This document shows positions 16,545-27,200 of a stretch of 34,485 bases of DNA, one piece after another (position 1 is the stretch's first letter; every line of letters starts with the position of its first letter). The notes below the pieces were generated by a model. The model searched no databases. It worked only from the letters and a program-made list of their open reading frames with translations, and had not been told where the DNA came from. Both the position numbers and the translations under genes were made by a program. Source of the DNA: Thermoplasmata archaeon (GTDB lineage Archaea > Thermoplasmatota > DTKX01 > JAHFTX01); assembly GCA_023265395.1 (NCBI GenBank), contig JAHFTX010000001.1, positions 129,897-164,381 on the forward strand, given 5' to 3'.

Positions 16545-17009
16545 ATGCCCCCCCTGCAAGCGCTTTGGCAGACCCGCCTCTCGGCCTTGTCCATCCGACC
16601 AGCACCGACCCTGACACCCACGTCACCCTTGCGTGATGCCATTGCGGCGTTGCGGACATCGCCGACCGGCTGTGTGCTCGCCGCCCACGGGCCGCAGCTC
16701 AAGGGCATCCTGACGGAACGTGACTACCTCCAGCGGATTCTCCTGCACGAGAGAGCCCCCACAACGACCCTGGCCGACGTCATGACGCCTGATCCGCTGA
16801 CACTGGAGATCGATGAGACCGTTGCTCACGCTGTCGAACTGATGGTCACCCGCAAAGTCCGCCATCTGCCGGTGACCTCCCGGGGGCTCGTGCGTGGGGT
16901 CATCTACGGCAAGGATATCATCGAATTCATCGCCCAGCAATACCCGGCCGAAGTGATGAACCTCCCACCGGATTCACGCCCGCACATCGAAGTACAAGAC
17001 GGGGGGTAA
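16545..17009 (+). CDS. Tandem CBS-domain protein upstream of korA
   Basis: A 154-residue protein made of two CBS motifs (about residues 22-78 and 84-145), a pair that usually binds AMP, ATP, SAM or similar ligands and reports energy or nucleotide state. Typical elements are LRDAIAALRTSPTGCVLA, KGILTERDYLQRIL, VMTPDPLTLEIDETVAHAVELM, KVRHLPVTSRG and VIYGKDIIEFIA. No enzymatic, DNA-binding or membrane domain is attached. It ends 39 bp before korA on the same strand, so it may regulate or be co-expressed with the oxidoreductase. No clear TATA box is seen before this ATG, so the exact start is less certain. Confidence 0.88.
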   Translation: MPPLQALWQTRLSALSIRPAPTLTPTSPLRDAIAALRTSPTGCVLAAHGPQLKGILTERDYLQRILLHERAPTTTLADVMTPDPLTLEIDETVAHAVELMVTRKVRHLPVTSRGLVRGVIYGKDIIEFIAQQYPAEVMNLPPDSRPHIEVQDGG

Positions 17010-17048
17010 GCTGGTGAGAGGTGCCACGGCGGGGAGCAGAGGACATCC

Positions 17049-18944
17049 ATGACCCCCGAGCGCGCCGCCAACCGGCCGATGGAGCATCCGACGCAGGATG
17101 GCAAGAAGCTCCCTGTGGAACCGGTCGATCGAGTCACGATCCGCTTCGCTGGGGACAGCGGTGACGGCATGCAGCTGGCCGGGACCCAGTTCACCGACAC
17201 CACCGCGCTCCTGGGGAACGACCTGGCAACCTTTCCCGACTACCCCGCAGAGATTCGTGCGCCCGCAGGGACGCTCGCGGGCGTCAGTGCGTTCCAGATC
17301 AGCTTCAGCAGCTATGACATCCACACCCCCGGTGACCAACCATCCGTGCTCGTGGCGATGAACCCCGCCGCGCTCAAGGTGAACCTCCCCGATCTCGAGG
17401 AGGGTGGCATCCTGCTGGTCGACGCCGATACCTTCACCCAAGGGAACCTCTCCAAGGCGGGGTACGCCAAGAATCCCCTGACGGATGGGTCATTGGCGGG
17501 CTACCGGGTGATCCAGGTCCCCATCACCAGACTGACGACCAATGCGGTCACCGAGGTCTCCGGCGGTGGCTCGATGGCGGCGCAGTCGCGCAACCTCTTC
17601 TCCCTGGGAATCATGTACTGGCTCTTCGACCGCGACCCCATCCACACTATCCGCTGGATTGAGGGCAAGTTCAAGAATAACCCCGACCTGGTCGCCGTCA
17701 ACCGAGCCGCCCTGCAAGCGGGCTACAACTACGCCGCTACGGCAGAGATCTTCACCAGCCACTATTCCATCAAGAAGGCCGCGACGCCGCCAGGCACCTA
17801 CCGCAAGATCTCGGGCAACGAGGCGACGGCCCTGGGAATCATCACCGCCGGAAAGCTGACCGGTCTGCCCCTGTTCTATGGGGCGTACCCCATCACCCCC
17901 GCCTCCGACATCCTCCATGCGCTGGCCCCTCTCAAGAACTACGGCGTCCTCACCTTCCAAGCGGAGGACGAGATCGCCGCGATCACCGCGTGCGTCGGCG
18001 CCTCATTCGGGGGCGCACTTGCGGTCTGCGCCACCGCCGGTCCCGGTCTTGCGCTCAAGGGTGAGGGGATCGGGCTGGCCGTGATGGTCGAGCTACCTGT
18101 GATCATCGCGATGATCCAGCGCAGCGGTCCGAGCACCGGCATGCCGACCAAGAGTGAGCAGTCAGACCTGCTGATGGCCCTGTACGGCCGCAACGGTGAG
18201 GCGCCCGCGGCGGTGGTGGCGCCTTCGACCCCCGGGGATTGCTTCTGGACGATGATCGAGGCGGGGCGGATCGCCACGACCTACATGACGCCCACGTTCT
18301 TCCTCTCGGACGGTTACCTGGGCAACGGCGTCGAGCCCTGGGCAATCCCCTCGCTCGAAGAACTGCCTGACATCAGGGTGACCCACCGCAGCGACCCCGA
18401 AGGGTACACCCCGTACGTGCGGGACCCGCGCACGCTGGCCCGCCCTTGGGCCATCCCCGGCACGCCCGGGCTCGAGCACCGCATCGGTGGGCTCGAGAAG
18501 AACGACATCACCGGCACCGTCAGCTACGATCCCACCAACCACCAACGGATGGTGGATCTGCGTGCGCAGAAGATCGCTCGTATCGCCGACTCCCTGCCGC
18601 CTTCCCAGGTTGACGGGGATTCCCAGGGGGGTGACCTGTTGGTGGTCGGTTGGGGATCCACCTATGGGGCCATCACCAGCGCCGTCGAGCGCGCACGCAG
18701 CGAGGGGCGCTCGGTCAGCCACCTGCACCTGCGCCATCTCAACCCGCTCCCGCGGGACGTCGGCGAGATCCTCGGACGCTTCGACAAGGTCCTCGTGCCC
18801 GAGCTCAACACCGGCCAACTCCGTATGCTGCTGCGGGCCAACTACCTCGTCGACGCCAAGGGGCTCAACAAGGTCACCGGCCGTCCCTTCATGATCCGTG
18901 AGGTCTATCGCGGAATCATCTCGGCATTGGAGGGGACGCGATGA
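17049..18944 (+). CDS. korA: 2-oxoacid:ferredoxin oxidoreductase, fused gamma-alpha subunit
   Basis: The alpha subunit of a CoA-dependent 2-oxoacid:ferredoxin oxidoreductase, probably 2-oxoglutarate type, which converts a 2-oxoacid, CoA and ferredoxin to acyl-CoA, CO2 and reduced ferredoxin. The 631-residue protein joins a gamma domain (about 28-210, opening with IRFAGDSGDGMQLAG) to an alpha pyrimidine-binding domain whose signature YPITPA is at 280-285. A C-terminal domain contains LVVGWGSTYGAI and LRHLNPLPRDV. This layout is typical of KorA of two-subunit enzymes in haloarchaea, mycobacteria and related groups. Substrate choice between 2-oxoglutarate, pyruvate and others cannot be settled here; fumarase nearby favours a citric-acid-cycle role. 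It overlaps korB by 4 bp. Confidence 0.94.
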   Translation: MTPERAANRPMEHPTQDGKKLPVEPVDRVTIRFAGDSGDGMQLAGTQFTDTTALLGNDLATFPDYPAEIRAPAGTLAGVSAFQISFSSYDIHTPGDQPSVLVAMNPAALKVNLPDLEEGGILLVDADTFTQGNLSKAGYAKNPLTDGSLAGYRVIQVPITRLTTNAVTEVSGGGSMAAQSRNLFSLGIMYWLFDRDPIHTIRWIEGKFKNNPDLVAVNRAALQAGYNYAATAEIFTSHYSIKKAATPPGTYRKISGNEATALGIITAGKLTGLPLFYGAYPITPASDILHALAPLKNYGVLTFQAEDEIAAITACVGASFGGALAVCATAGPGLALKGEGIGLAVMVELPVIIAMIQRSGPSTGMPTKSEQSDLLMALYGRNGEAPAAVVAPSTPGDCFWTMIEAGRIATTYMTPTFFLSDGYLGNGVEPWAIPSLEELPDIRVTHRSDPEGYTPYVRDPRTLARPWAIPGTPGLEHRIGGLEKNDITGTVSYDPTNHQRMVDLRAQKIARIADSLPPSQVDGDSQGGDLLVVGWGSTYGAITSAVERARSEGRSVSHLHLRHLNPLPRDVGEILGRFDKVLVPELNTGQLRMLLRANYLVDAKGLNKVTGRPFMIREVYRGIISALEGTR

Positions 18945-19963
18945 GCGGCAAGGGTGCGCACAGCGAGGGCGAGGTCTTGACCAAGGCGGATTTCATCACC
19001 GACCAGGTCGTGCGGTGGTGTCCTGGCTGCGGCGACTATTCTATCCTCGCCCAGGTGCAGAAGGTGCTGCCGACCTTGGGGATCCCCAAGGAGAAGATCG
19101 TCTTCATCAGCGGCATCGGCTGTTCGAGTCGCTTCCCGTACTACGTCAACACCTACGGCTTCCACACGATTCACGGTCGTGCGCCTGCGGTGGCGACAGG
19201 GCTCAAGGTCGCCAACCCTGAGCTCTGCGTGTGGGTCGTCACGGGCGATGGCGATGGGCTGAGCATCGGCGGCAACCACCTGATCCACGTGATGCGCCGC
19301 AACCTCGACATCAACATCCTGCTCTTCAACAACGGGGTCTATGGCTTGACCAAAGGGCAATACTCTCCCACCTCCGAGTTCGGCAAGGTCACCAAATCCT
19401 CCCCCGCTGGGACGATCGAATCGCCGGTCAACCCCACCTCGATTGCCATCGCCGCCGAGGCCTCCTTCGTCGCGCGCACCGCAGACGTCGACCCGCGCCA
19501 TCTGGCGTGGACCCTCGAGCAGGCCGCGGCGCACAAGGGGACCAGCTTCGTCGAGATCCTCCAGAACTGCATCATATTCAATGACAAGACCCACGACCCC
19601 TTCCTGGCACGGTCCGTCCGACACGACCGCGTCCTCTACCTCGAGGAAGGCAAACCCATGCTCTTTGGCAGTGAGCACCCCCGCGGCATCGCCACCGAAG
19701 GGTTCGCCCCGAAGATTGTCGAGGCCAACTCCTCAGGGATGCTGGTGCACGAGCCGGGCCTGCAGAACCCTTCGCAGGCCTACATGCTCTCGCAGCTGAC
19801 CTATCCGGAGTTCCCGGTGCCCCTGGGTGTATTCCGCCGTGTCGCTCGCCCGACCTACGAGGAGCTGGCCCATGGCCAGGTCGACGAGGCGATCCATCGC
19901 GCGGGGGGTCCGGGGGATCTGGGTCAGCTCATCAAGGGCAAGTCGAGCTGGACGGTGACGTAG
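18941..19963 (+). CDS. korB: 2-oxoacid:ferredoxin oxidoreductase, beta subunit
   Basis: The thiamine-diphosphate-binding beta subunit, partner of the preceding gene. In the 340 residues, C27 and C30 (WCPGCG), C61 (GIGCSSR) and C210 (LQNC) are the likely ligands of one [4Fe-4S] cluster. The ThDP/Mg motif is GDGDGLSIGGN at 102-112, followed by NNGVYGLTKGQYSPTS. The start is ATG 18941 inside the korA stop, with a strong GGAGGGG ribosome-binding site at 18929-18935. There is no extra ferredoxin domain, as expected for the two-subunit type. After its TAG stop (19961-19963) the same reading frame stays open into the zinc-ribbon CBS gene. Confidence 0.95.
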   Translation: MSGKGAHSEGEVLTKADFITDQVVRWCPGCGDYSILAQVQKVLPTLGIPKEKIVFISGIGCSSRFPYYVNTYGFHTIHGRAPAVATGLKVANPELCVWVVTGDGDGLSIGGNHLIHVMRRNLDINILLFNNGVYGLTKGQYSPTSEFGKVTKSSPAGTIESPVNPTSIAIAAEASFVARTADVDPRHLAWTLEQAAAHKGTSFVEILQNCIIFNDKTHDPFLARSVRHDRVLYLEEGKPMLFGSEHPRGIATEGFAPKIVEANSSGMLVHEPGLQNPSQAYMLSQLTYPEFPVPLGVFRRVARPTYEELAHGQVDEAIHRAGGPGDLGQLIKGKSSWTVT

Positions 19964-19996
19964 ACGAAGGGCACCTCGACATCTCCGCAGGGGGCT

Positions 19997-20000
19997 GGAG
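19997..20000 (+). promoter_or_regulatory. Ribosome-binding site supporting a CTG start
   Basis: GGAG lies 8 nt before CTG 20009 and is the only clear purine-rich site between the korB stop and the zinc-ribbon codons. A second purine stretch, AGGAGAGGATGA near 20041, lies inside the zinc ribbon and could instead serve a shorter TTG-started form at 20075, though its distance (over 20 nt) is poor. Confidence 0.45.
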
Positions 20001-20008
20001 AGCCCGCC

Positions 20009-20524
20009 CTGTGCCCCGCCTGCCATTCCCGCGTCCTCCCAGGAGAGGATGATTGCCCCGAATGCGGTTTCCCATTGCAGGCCGCCGATTCTGTAAACAC
20101 CGTCGATGGACAGGGTGTCAGTCCCGACCTGCTGGTCTCGGTGCGACTAATCGAGAGGCCCGCGACGGTGATCTTGCCGCCCACCGCCACGGTACGCCAG
20201 GCCATCGAGCGGATGCAGGCCAACCGCAACGGTTCCGTGACCGTCGTCGATGGTGCTGGCCACTTGGTCGGGATACTCACCGAGATGGACGTGCTCCGGC
20301 GGCTCGATCTGGAGGCGGACCCTTCGCGCCTCGGGGCTCCTCTCTCACAGGTGATGACCGCGACACCACGTACCCTGCCGCAGGAGGCCAACCTCGCCCA
20401 GGTGATGCACCTGATGGCCATCGGTGGCTTCCGGCATGTCCCGATCGTCGACGAACAGCGGATGCTCCTCGGCGTCGTCAGTTTCCTCGATGTGCTCGCC
20501 TACATCCACGGCCGACCGAGCTAG
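20009..20524 (+). CDS. Zinc-ribbon plus tandem CBS protein, non-canonical CTG start
   Basis: The frame codes for an N-terminal zinc ribbon, CPAC-x10-CPEC (Cys codons at 20012, 20021, 20054 and 20063), and then two CBS motifs. The first contains TVRQAIERMQANRNGSVTV and LVGILTEMDVLRRL; the second contains VMTATPRTLPQEANLAQVM, FRHVPIVDEQRM and VVSFLDVLAYI. The first conventional start in frame is TTG at 20075, which would remove the zinc ribbon, and no ATG, GTG or TTG precedes it back to the korB stop. CTG at 20009 gives a typical zinc-ribbon N-terminus (x-C-P-A-C) and has GGAG at 19997-20000, 8 nt upstream, so it is taken as the probable start (171 residues). CBS pairs bind adenine nucleotides in many proteins. 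It probably works with korAB. The start remains uncertain. Confidence 0.75.
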   Translation: MCPACHSRVLPGEDDCPECGFPLQAADSVNTVDGQGVSPDLLVSVRLIERPATVILPPTATVRQAIERMQANRNGSVTVVDGAGHLVGILTEMDVLRRLDLEADPSRLGAPLSQVMTATPRTLPQEANLAQVMHLMAIGGFRHVPIVDEQRMLLGVVSFLDVLAYIHGRPS

Positions 20525-20527
20525 CGG

Positions 20528-20547
20528 CCCCCCGAGTGGTCGGGAGG
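20528..20547. terminator. Short hairpin between convergent CBS and fumC genes
   Basis: CCCGA (20531-20535) pairs with TCGGG (20540-20544) around GTGG, extended by two more G-C pairs past one mismatch. It sits in the 37-bp gap between two converging genes and could help termination both ways. There is no T-run next to it, so support is weak. Confidence 0.3.
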
Positions 20548-20561
20548 GCGGGCGTCATCGA

Positions 20562-22022
20562 TCAGGCCTTGGGCGCGAGCATGGTCCGCGGATCGAGGAT
20601 CTTCGCCGCCTGCTTGGCGGTCAGGAGCTTCTTCTTGACGACGAGGCTCCGGACGGTCACACCAGTGCTGAAGGCCTCCTTGGCGATTTCGGCGGAGGCG
20701 TCATAGCCGATCTTGGGGTTGAGCGCGGTCACCATCGCCAGCGATCCCTCGATCAGACCCTCGCAGTGATCGATGTTGGCTTCGAGCCCGGTGATGCACT
20801 TGTCCACGAAGAGGTTCGAGACGTTGGCCAACAGGTGGGCGCTGTCGAGGAAGTTCCGCGTCATCATCGGCAACATCACGTTGAGGTCGAGCTGCCCCCA
20901 CTGGCTCCCCAGCCCGACGGCGACGTCATTGCCGTAGACCTGCGCGCCGACTTGGATGACCGATTCGCAGATGACGGGATTGACCTTGCCGGGCATGATG
21001 GAGCTGCCCGGTTGGGTCGCCGGTAATGCCAGCTCGCCGATCCCACACCGGGGGCCGCTACCCAGCAGACGGATGTCGTTGGCGATCTTCATCAAAGAGC
21101 CCGCCACGGTCTTGAAGGCGCCGTGGGTGGCGACATAGGCGTCCTGGGCCGCCTGAGCCTCGAAATGGTCGGGGGCCTCGACGAACCTCTGCCCCGTCAG
21201 ACGGGTCAGCTCGGAGGCGACCATCCGGCCGAACTTAGGGTGCGTGTTGAGGCCGGTCCCGACGGCGGTGCCGCCGATCGCCAGCTCGCGCATGTGCGGT
21301 AGCGTCGCCTCTATGTGGGCGATACCATGGCCCATCTGGGAGGCGTAGCCGCCGAACTCCTGCCCCAGTGTCACCGGGGTTGCATCCATCAGGTGTGTGC
21401 GACCGATCTTGACGACCTCCTCGAACTCCCTGGCCTTGGCGTTCAGCGCTCGCTGCACCCGTTTGAGGGCGGGTTGCAACCGTTCGGTGATCACGAGGAC
21501 GGCGGCGACATGCATCGCGCCCGGCATCATGTCGTTGCTGCTCTGTCCCATGTTGACGTGGTCGTTGGCATGGATGGCCTTGGACCCACGCTCACCGCCG
21601 AGGAGTTCGATCGCGCGGTTGGCGATGACCTCGTTGGCGTTCATGTTGGTCGAGGTCATCGACCCTGTTTGAAAGACGTCCAGGGGGAAGTGGATGTCAA
21701 GGGTGCCATCGACGACCTCCTGGGCGGCTTGCTCGATGACGGTGGCCTGCTTGGTGCTCAGCCCTCCCAGCTTGTGGTTGACGCGAGCGGCGGCGAGCTT
21801 GGTCAGACCGACCGCCCGAAGGAACTCACGCGGCAGCGGCTCCCCGCTGACGGGGAAGTTCTCCACCCCCCGCGCGGTTGACGCGGCGTACAGCGCATCC
21901 TCGGGGACCAGCATCGGTCCCATGCTGTCCTTCTCGATGCGGAACCCCGGCTTGGCACGGAGGCTCCCGCCCTTCGACCCCTTCGCAACTTGCCCGCTCT
22001 TTGCCCTCGTTCCCTTCGCCAT
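20562..22022 (-). CDS. fumC: Class II fumarate hydratase
   Basis: Fumarase of the iron-free class II, interconverting fumarate and malate in the citric acid cycle. The 486-residue protein has the superfamily signature GSSIMPGKVNPV at 339-350, which includes the catalytic serine loop. It also has GSMTSTNMNANEV (120-132), HVNMGQSSND (155-164) and GRTHLMDATPVTLGQE (207-222). The first 25 or so residues are a Lys/Gly-rich extension not needed for the fold; ATG 22022 has AGGGGA about 8 nt upstream. The fumarase signature loops favour FumC over aspartase or argininosuccinate lyase, but aspartase is a close relative. It is convergent with korAB and divergent from the acyl-CoA synthetase. Confidence 0.94.
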   Translation of the reverse strand: MAKGTRAKSGQVAKGSKGGSLRAKPGFRIEKDSMGPMLVPEDALYAASTARGVENFPVSGEPLPREFLRAVGLTKLAAARVNHKLGGLSTKQATVIEQAAQEVVDGTLDIHFPLDVFQTGSMTSTNMNANEVIANRAIELLGGERGSKAIHANDHVNMGQSSNDMMPGAMHVAAVLVITERLQPALKRVQRALNAKAREFEEVVKIGRTHLMDATPVTLGQEFGGYASQMGHGIAHIEATLPHMRELAIGGTAVGTGLNTHPKFGRMVASELTRLTGQRFVEAPDHFEAQAAQDAYVATHGAFKTVAGSLMKIANDIRLLGSGPRCGIGELALPATQPGSSIMPGKVNPVICESVIQVGAQVYGNDVAVGLGSQWGQLDLNVMLPMMTRNFLDSAHLLANVSNLFVDKCITGLEANIDHCEGLIEGSLAMVTALNPKIGYDASAEIAKEAFSTGVTVRSLVVKKKLLTAKQAAKILDPRTMLAPKA

Positions 22023-22151
22023 AGTCCGTCCCCTGGTGTGCGGGCCGGGTCAGCCTCGTCGACCCCTAAGAGCTTGTGGTGAGCTGGGGCTGCGACGGTG
22101 CGCCAGACGATGAGCAGAAGCCTCTTGAAGGGGCATCCTGGTGGGGATTCG

Positions 22152-24185
<2,034 letters not shown>

Positions 24186-24244
24186 ACCGGCCCATCATCT
24201 AGTTGCAGCGAGGGAATCCGGTCACGGTCTCCTTGAGAAAGGTG

Positions 24245-24250
24245 TATATA
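24245..24250 (+). promoter_or_regulatory. TATATA box of the first giant surface-protein gene
   Basis: TATATA starts 30 nt before GTG 24275, the usual distance to a leaderless archaeal start. The block from here to the start codons resembles the promoter at 28645-28685: both read TATATA, then AAAG, CC, TCGC, GCCC, GTGAT, CG and ATGTC in the same order with one single-base offset. Confidence 0.85.
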
Positions 24251-24274
24251 ACGAAAGCCCTTCGCGCTGCCCAC

Positions 24275-27200
24275 GTGATGCGCATGTCGCGGCGATTGTT
24301 GATAGTCGGTCTGGCGGGCCTTGGTCTGTTCGTCTTCATCGCGATTCTTGGGGCGAGCGGAGCCTCGGCAGCTACACCGTGCCCAGGTTCGCCTGTCAGC
24401 GGGGATCTTGATATCACCACCGATACGGTATGGTCCAGCTGCCAGATGGAGATTGATGGAGACCTGCAGGTCTATAGTCCTGCCACCCTCGAAATCAAGG
24501 GAGGCACGTCAGTCTTGTTCACGACGACTGAGTCCGGCTCCATCAGAGTCTACGACGGCGCAACCCTCAACGTCCACGACAACGGGCAACCTGGTGAGGC
24601 GGACAACCCGACCCTCACCACCTGGGCCAATGCCTCACAGGGCCTGTGGGCGTCCTTCTACGCGGATGCTGTCGTCACGATCAGCGACGCCACCTTCTCG
24701 ATGCTCGCCGGCGAGTGCGCCATCTATGACGGTGCGGATGGGATGATGCTCCAAGATTCGACCCTGCGGTCAGCCCCCACGCAGGGGCCAATCCTCCTGT
24801 GTGTCAGCGGCGGCGACACCCTCGTTCAGGGCAATTCGTTCGTCGGATCGAGCGCCCAATGGGGAGGCTCCCTCATCTATCTCTCCGGCTGGAACGCTAC
24901 CGTGCAAGGGAATACCATCGATGGCGACACAAGCAAGTGGGCAATCGAGAGTCGCTCGGACGGACCCCAGCAGATCCTCGACAATACGATCGGCCCTGCA
25001 GTTCGAGGCGGGATCTACGCCGAGAACTACTGGGGCGGAAGCCCTCTGTTGACAATCGGGGGCAATGACATCCTCGGGACAGACTCCGAAGCGGGCATCT
25101 CAACCGAGGGCGACCTCCTGCTACGGATCACGGACAATTCCATCGCGAGCTCTGCCGATGATGGCATCCGGATCCAATCGTGGTCTGGCGATTGGGACGA
25201 AGACCTCCTCCAGGGCAACTCCCTCTCCTTCGCACAAGGGGATGGCGTCTCCATCTCCTCGGAGCAGTGGCATGGCCAGATTGTGGGGAACGTCATCGTC
25301 TCGCATGTCGAGAGTGGCATCTCCCTCCCCGGCTTCAGCCGCAACGAGAGCGTCATCGCGGACAACATTGTCCGCGGCGGCCAGAATGGCATCCGTGGCG
25401 CGGTCGGGTCTCCCGACCTGCTTCGGGTCGAAGGCAACGACATCGCATTCTCTGACTCGGGGATCTACCTCTGGGAGGGACAGAACCTCCTCATCCTCAA
25501 CAACTCCCTCTCGACGGTCCGCCGCGGAATCTATCTCGAATACGTCACTGACGTGACTGTCAGCGGGAATGATGTCGGATTGGTCCTGCAGTCTGGAATC
25601 GAAGTCTGGGACGTCCTCGGCGACATCGTGGACAACAGCGTGCGCATGTCCGACAGGGGGATCTCCGTCGGTCAGCTGACCGGCCGTCTGGATCAGAACG
25701 AGGTTCGGCAGTCCAACGAGGGCATCATCGTCAGCGACTCGATCCTGACGTTGCGCAGCAATGTGCTCACGGACAACTCCTTCGGCATCGAGCTGTCCGA
25801 GGGCGCAATCCTCGACATCCGCGACGGCACATACATCAACAATGAGTATGGCGGCATCATCGGGTCCTCCGAGGGTCTCTCCTTCCTGACGGTCGAAGGC
25901 GGCCTGATTGCCACCGACAGTGACCTAGAGCTGCACAACGACATCGACATCAATGGCAGCGCCACGCTCGTCGATTCCAGCCTCCTGATATCCCCAGTTG
26001 CTGATTATGGCGGGGCCATCGAGATCCACTCGGCTGGAACCCTCTCCCTTTCTCAGGGGAGCCTGGGCAGCTACTCCGGCTATCACATCAGCGTCACCGT
26101 CGATGCTGGCGCGGGCCTGCATCTTCAAGATGTCACGTTGGTGGGTATCGGCTACTCGAGCGGGCTGGGCCGCTCCGCCGAGGGTGGCATCGCCCTCTTT
26201 AGCTCCGATCTCACCCTCGAAGGGATCAGCGTAGAGGACTCCCTCGGTGGTCTGGTGTTCTCGGGAGTCAGTGATGTCGTCGTCGAGGTCCCATGGTTCG
26301 ATGAGGACATCGAGCCCCAGATCGTGGCCCAGGACGGTTCCTCAATCATCGTCCGTGGTGGCAGCCTCGATCCCGCATTGGTCGAGGTGCACGACACAAG
26401 CACCGTCATCCGGGAGTTCTTCGTCACCGTCGAGACCTACGATGACGTCTGGGATCCCTTGGCTGGGGTCGAGGTGACCATCTCCGACGCCACAGGACCC
26501 TTGGCAACGCAGACCACTGATGCCAATGGCTCTATCTTGATCACCTCGTCAGGTTTCACCATCGATAGTAGCGGTGCCCATCTGCAACAGACCAGTGTGA
26601 TCACCGCGCGCTCGAGCTACCTTGACGCCACACAATCCGACCAGGCCGTGCTCGACCAGGACCGTTCTTTCGCGTTCGACTTCGGGCAAGCTCCCATCGT
26701 CAGAGAGGGCGCACCCAGCGCCCTTTTTGTCCCAGAAGGAGGAGAGAACACCCTCGACCTTGATTTGGTGTTCGTCGACAATGACGAGCTCTCCTACGAC
26801 TGGAGCAGCCTGACCCAAGCAGAGGACGGGGAAGGGAGCGTGGGTGTGTGGTTCGGAGGATCGACCGCGACCTTCGGCGACTGGAGCGATTTCGATGGTG
26901 TGGAGGACATCCAGGTGCAAGCCATCGATACCCACGGTCTGGTGACCAACCACACCGTCCGGGTCACCATCGACGCCGTCAACGATCGCCCCACCCTCGA
27001 GGGGGTCGGACCATTCACCATCGAGGAGGACGAAGCGTTCTTCCTCGACCTAGGTGCATTGACCCAAGACCCTGATGACGAGGTCATGGAGCTGACCTTC
27101 GCGGCGTCAGATCCTGCGCTGGTCCTCCTTGGAGGAGGCGCCTCGAGCGTTCGCTTCTCCCGCCCCGGACACTTCGTGTTGACGGTGACCGTCACCGATC

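Noticed and set aside
19961-19963. korB TAG as a pyrrolysine codon
   Set aside because: Nothing in the window (no pylS, pylT or methylamine genes) supports pyrrolysine, and KorB already has full family length. Read-through remains possible but unproven, so it is kept only as an alternative in the findings.
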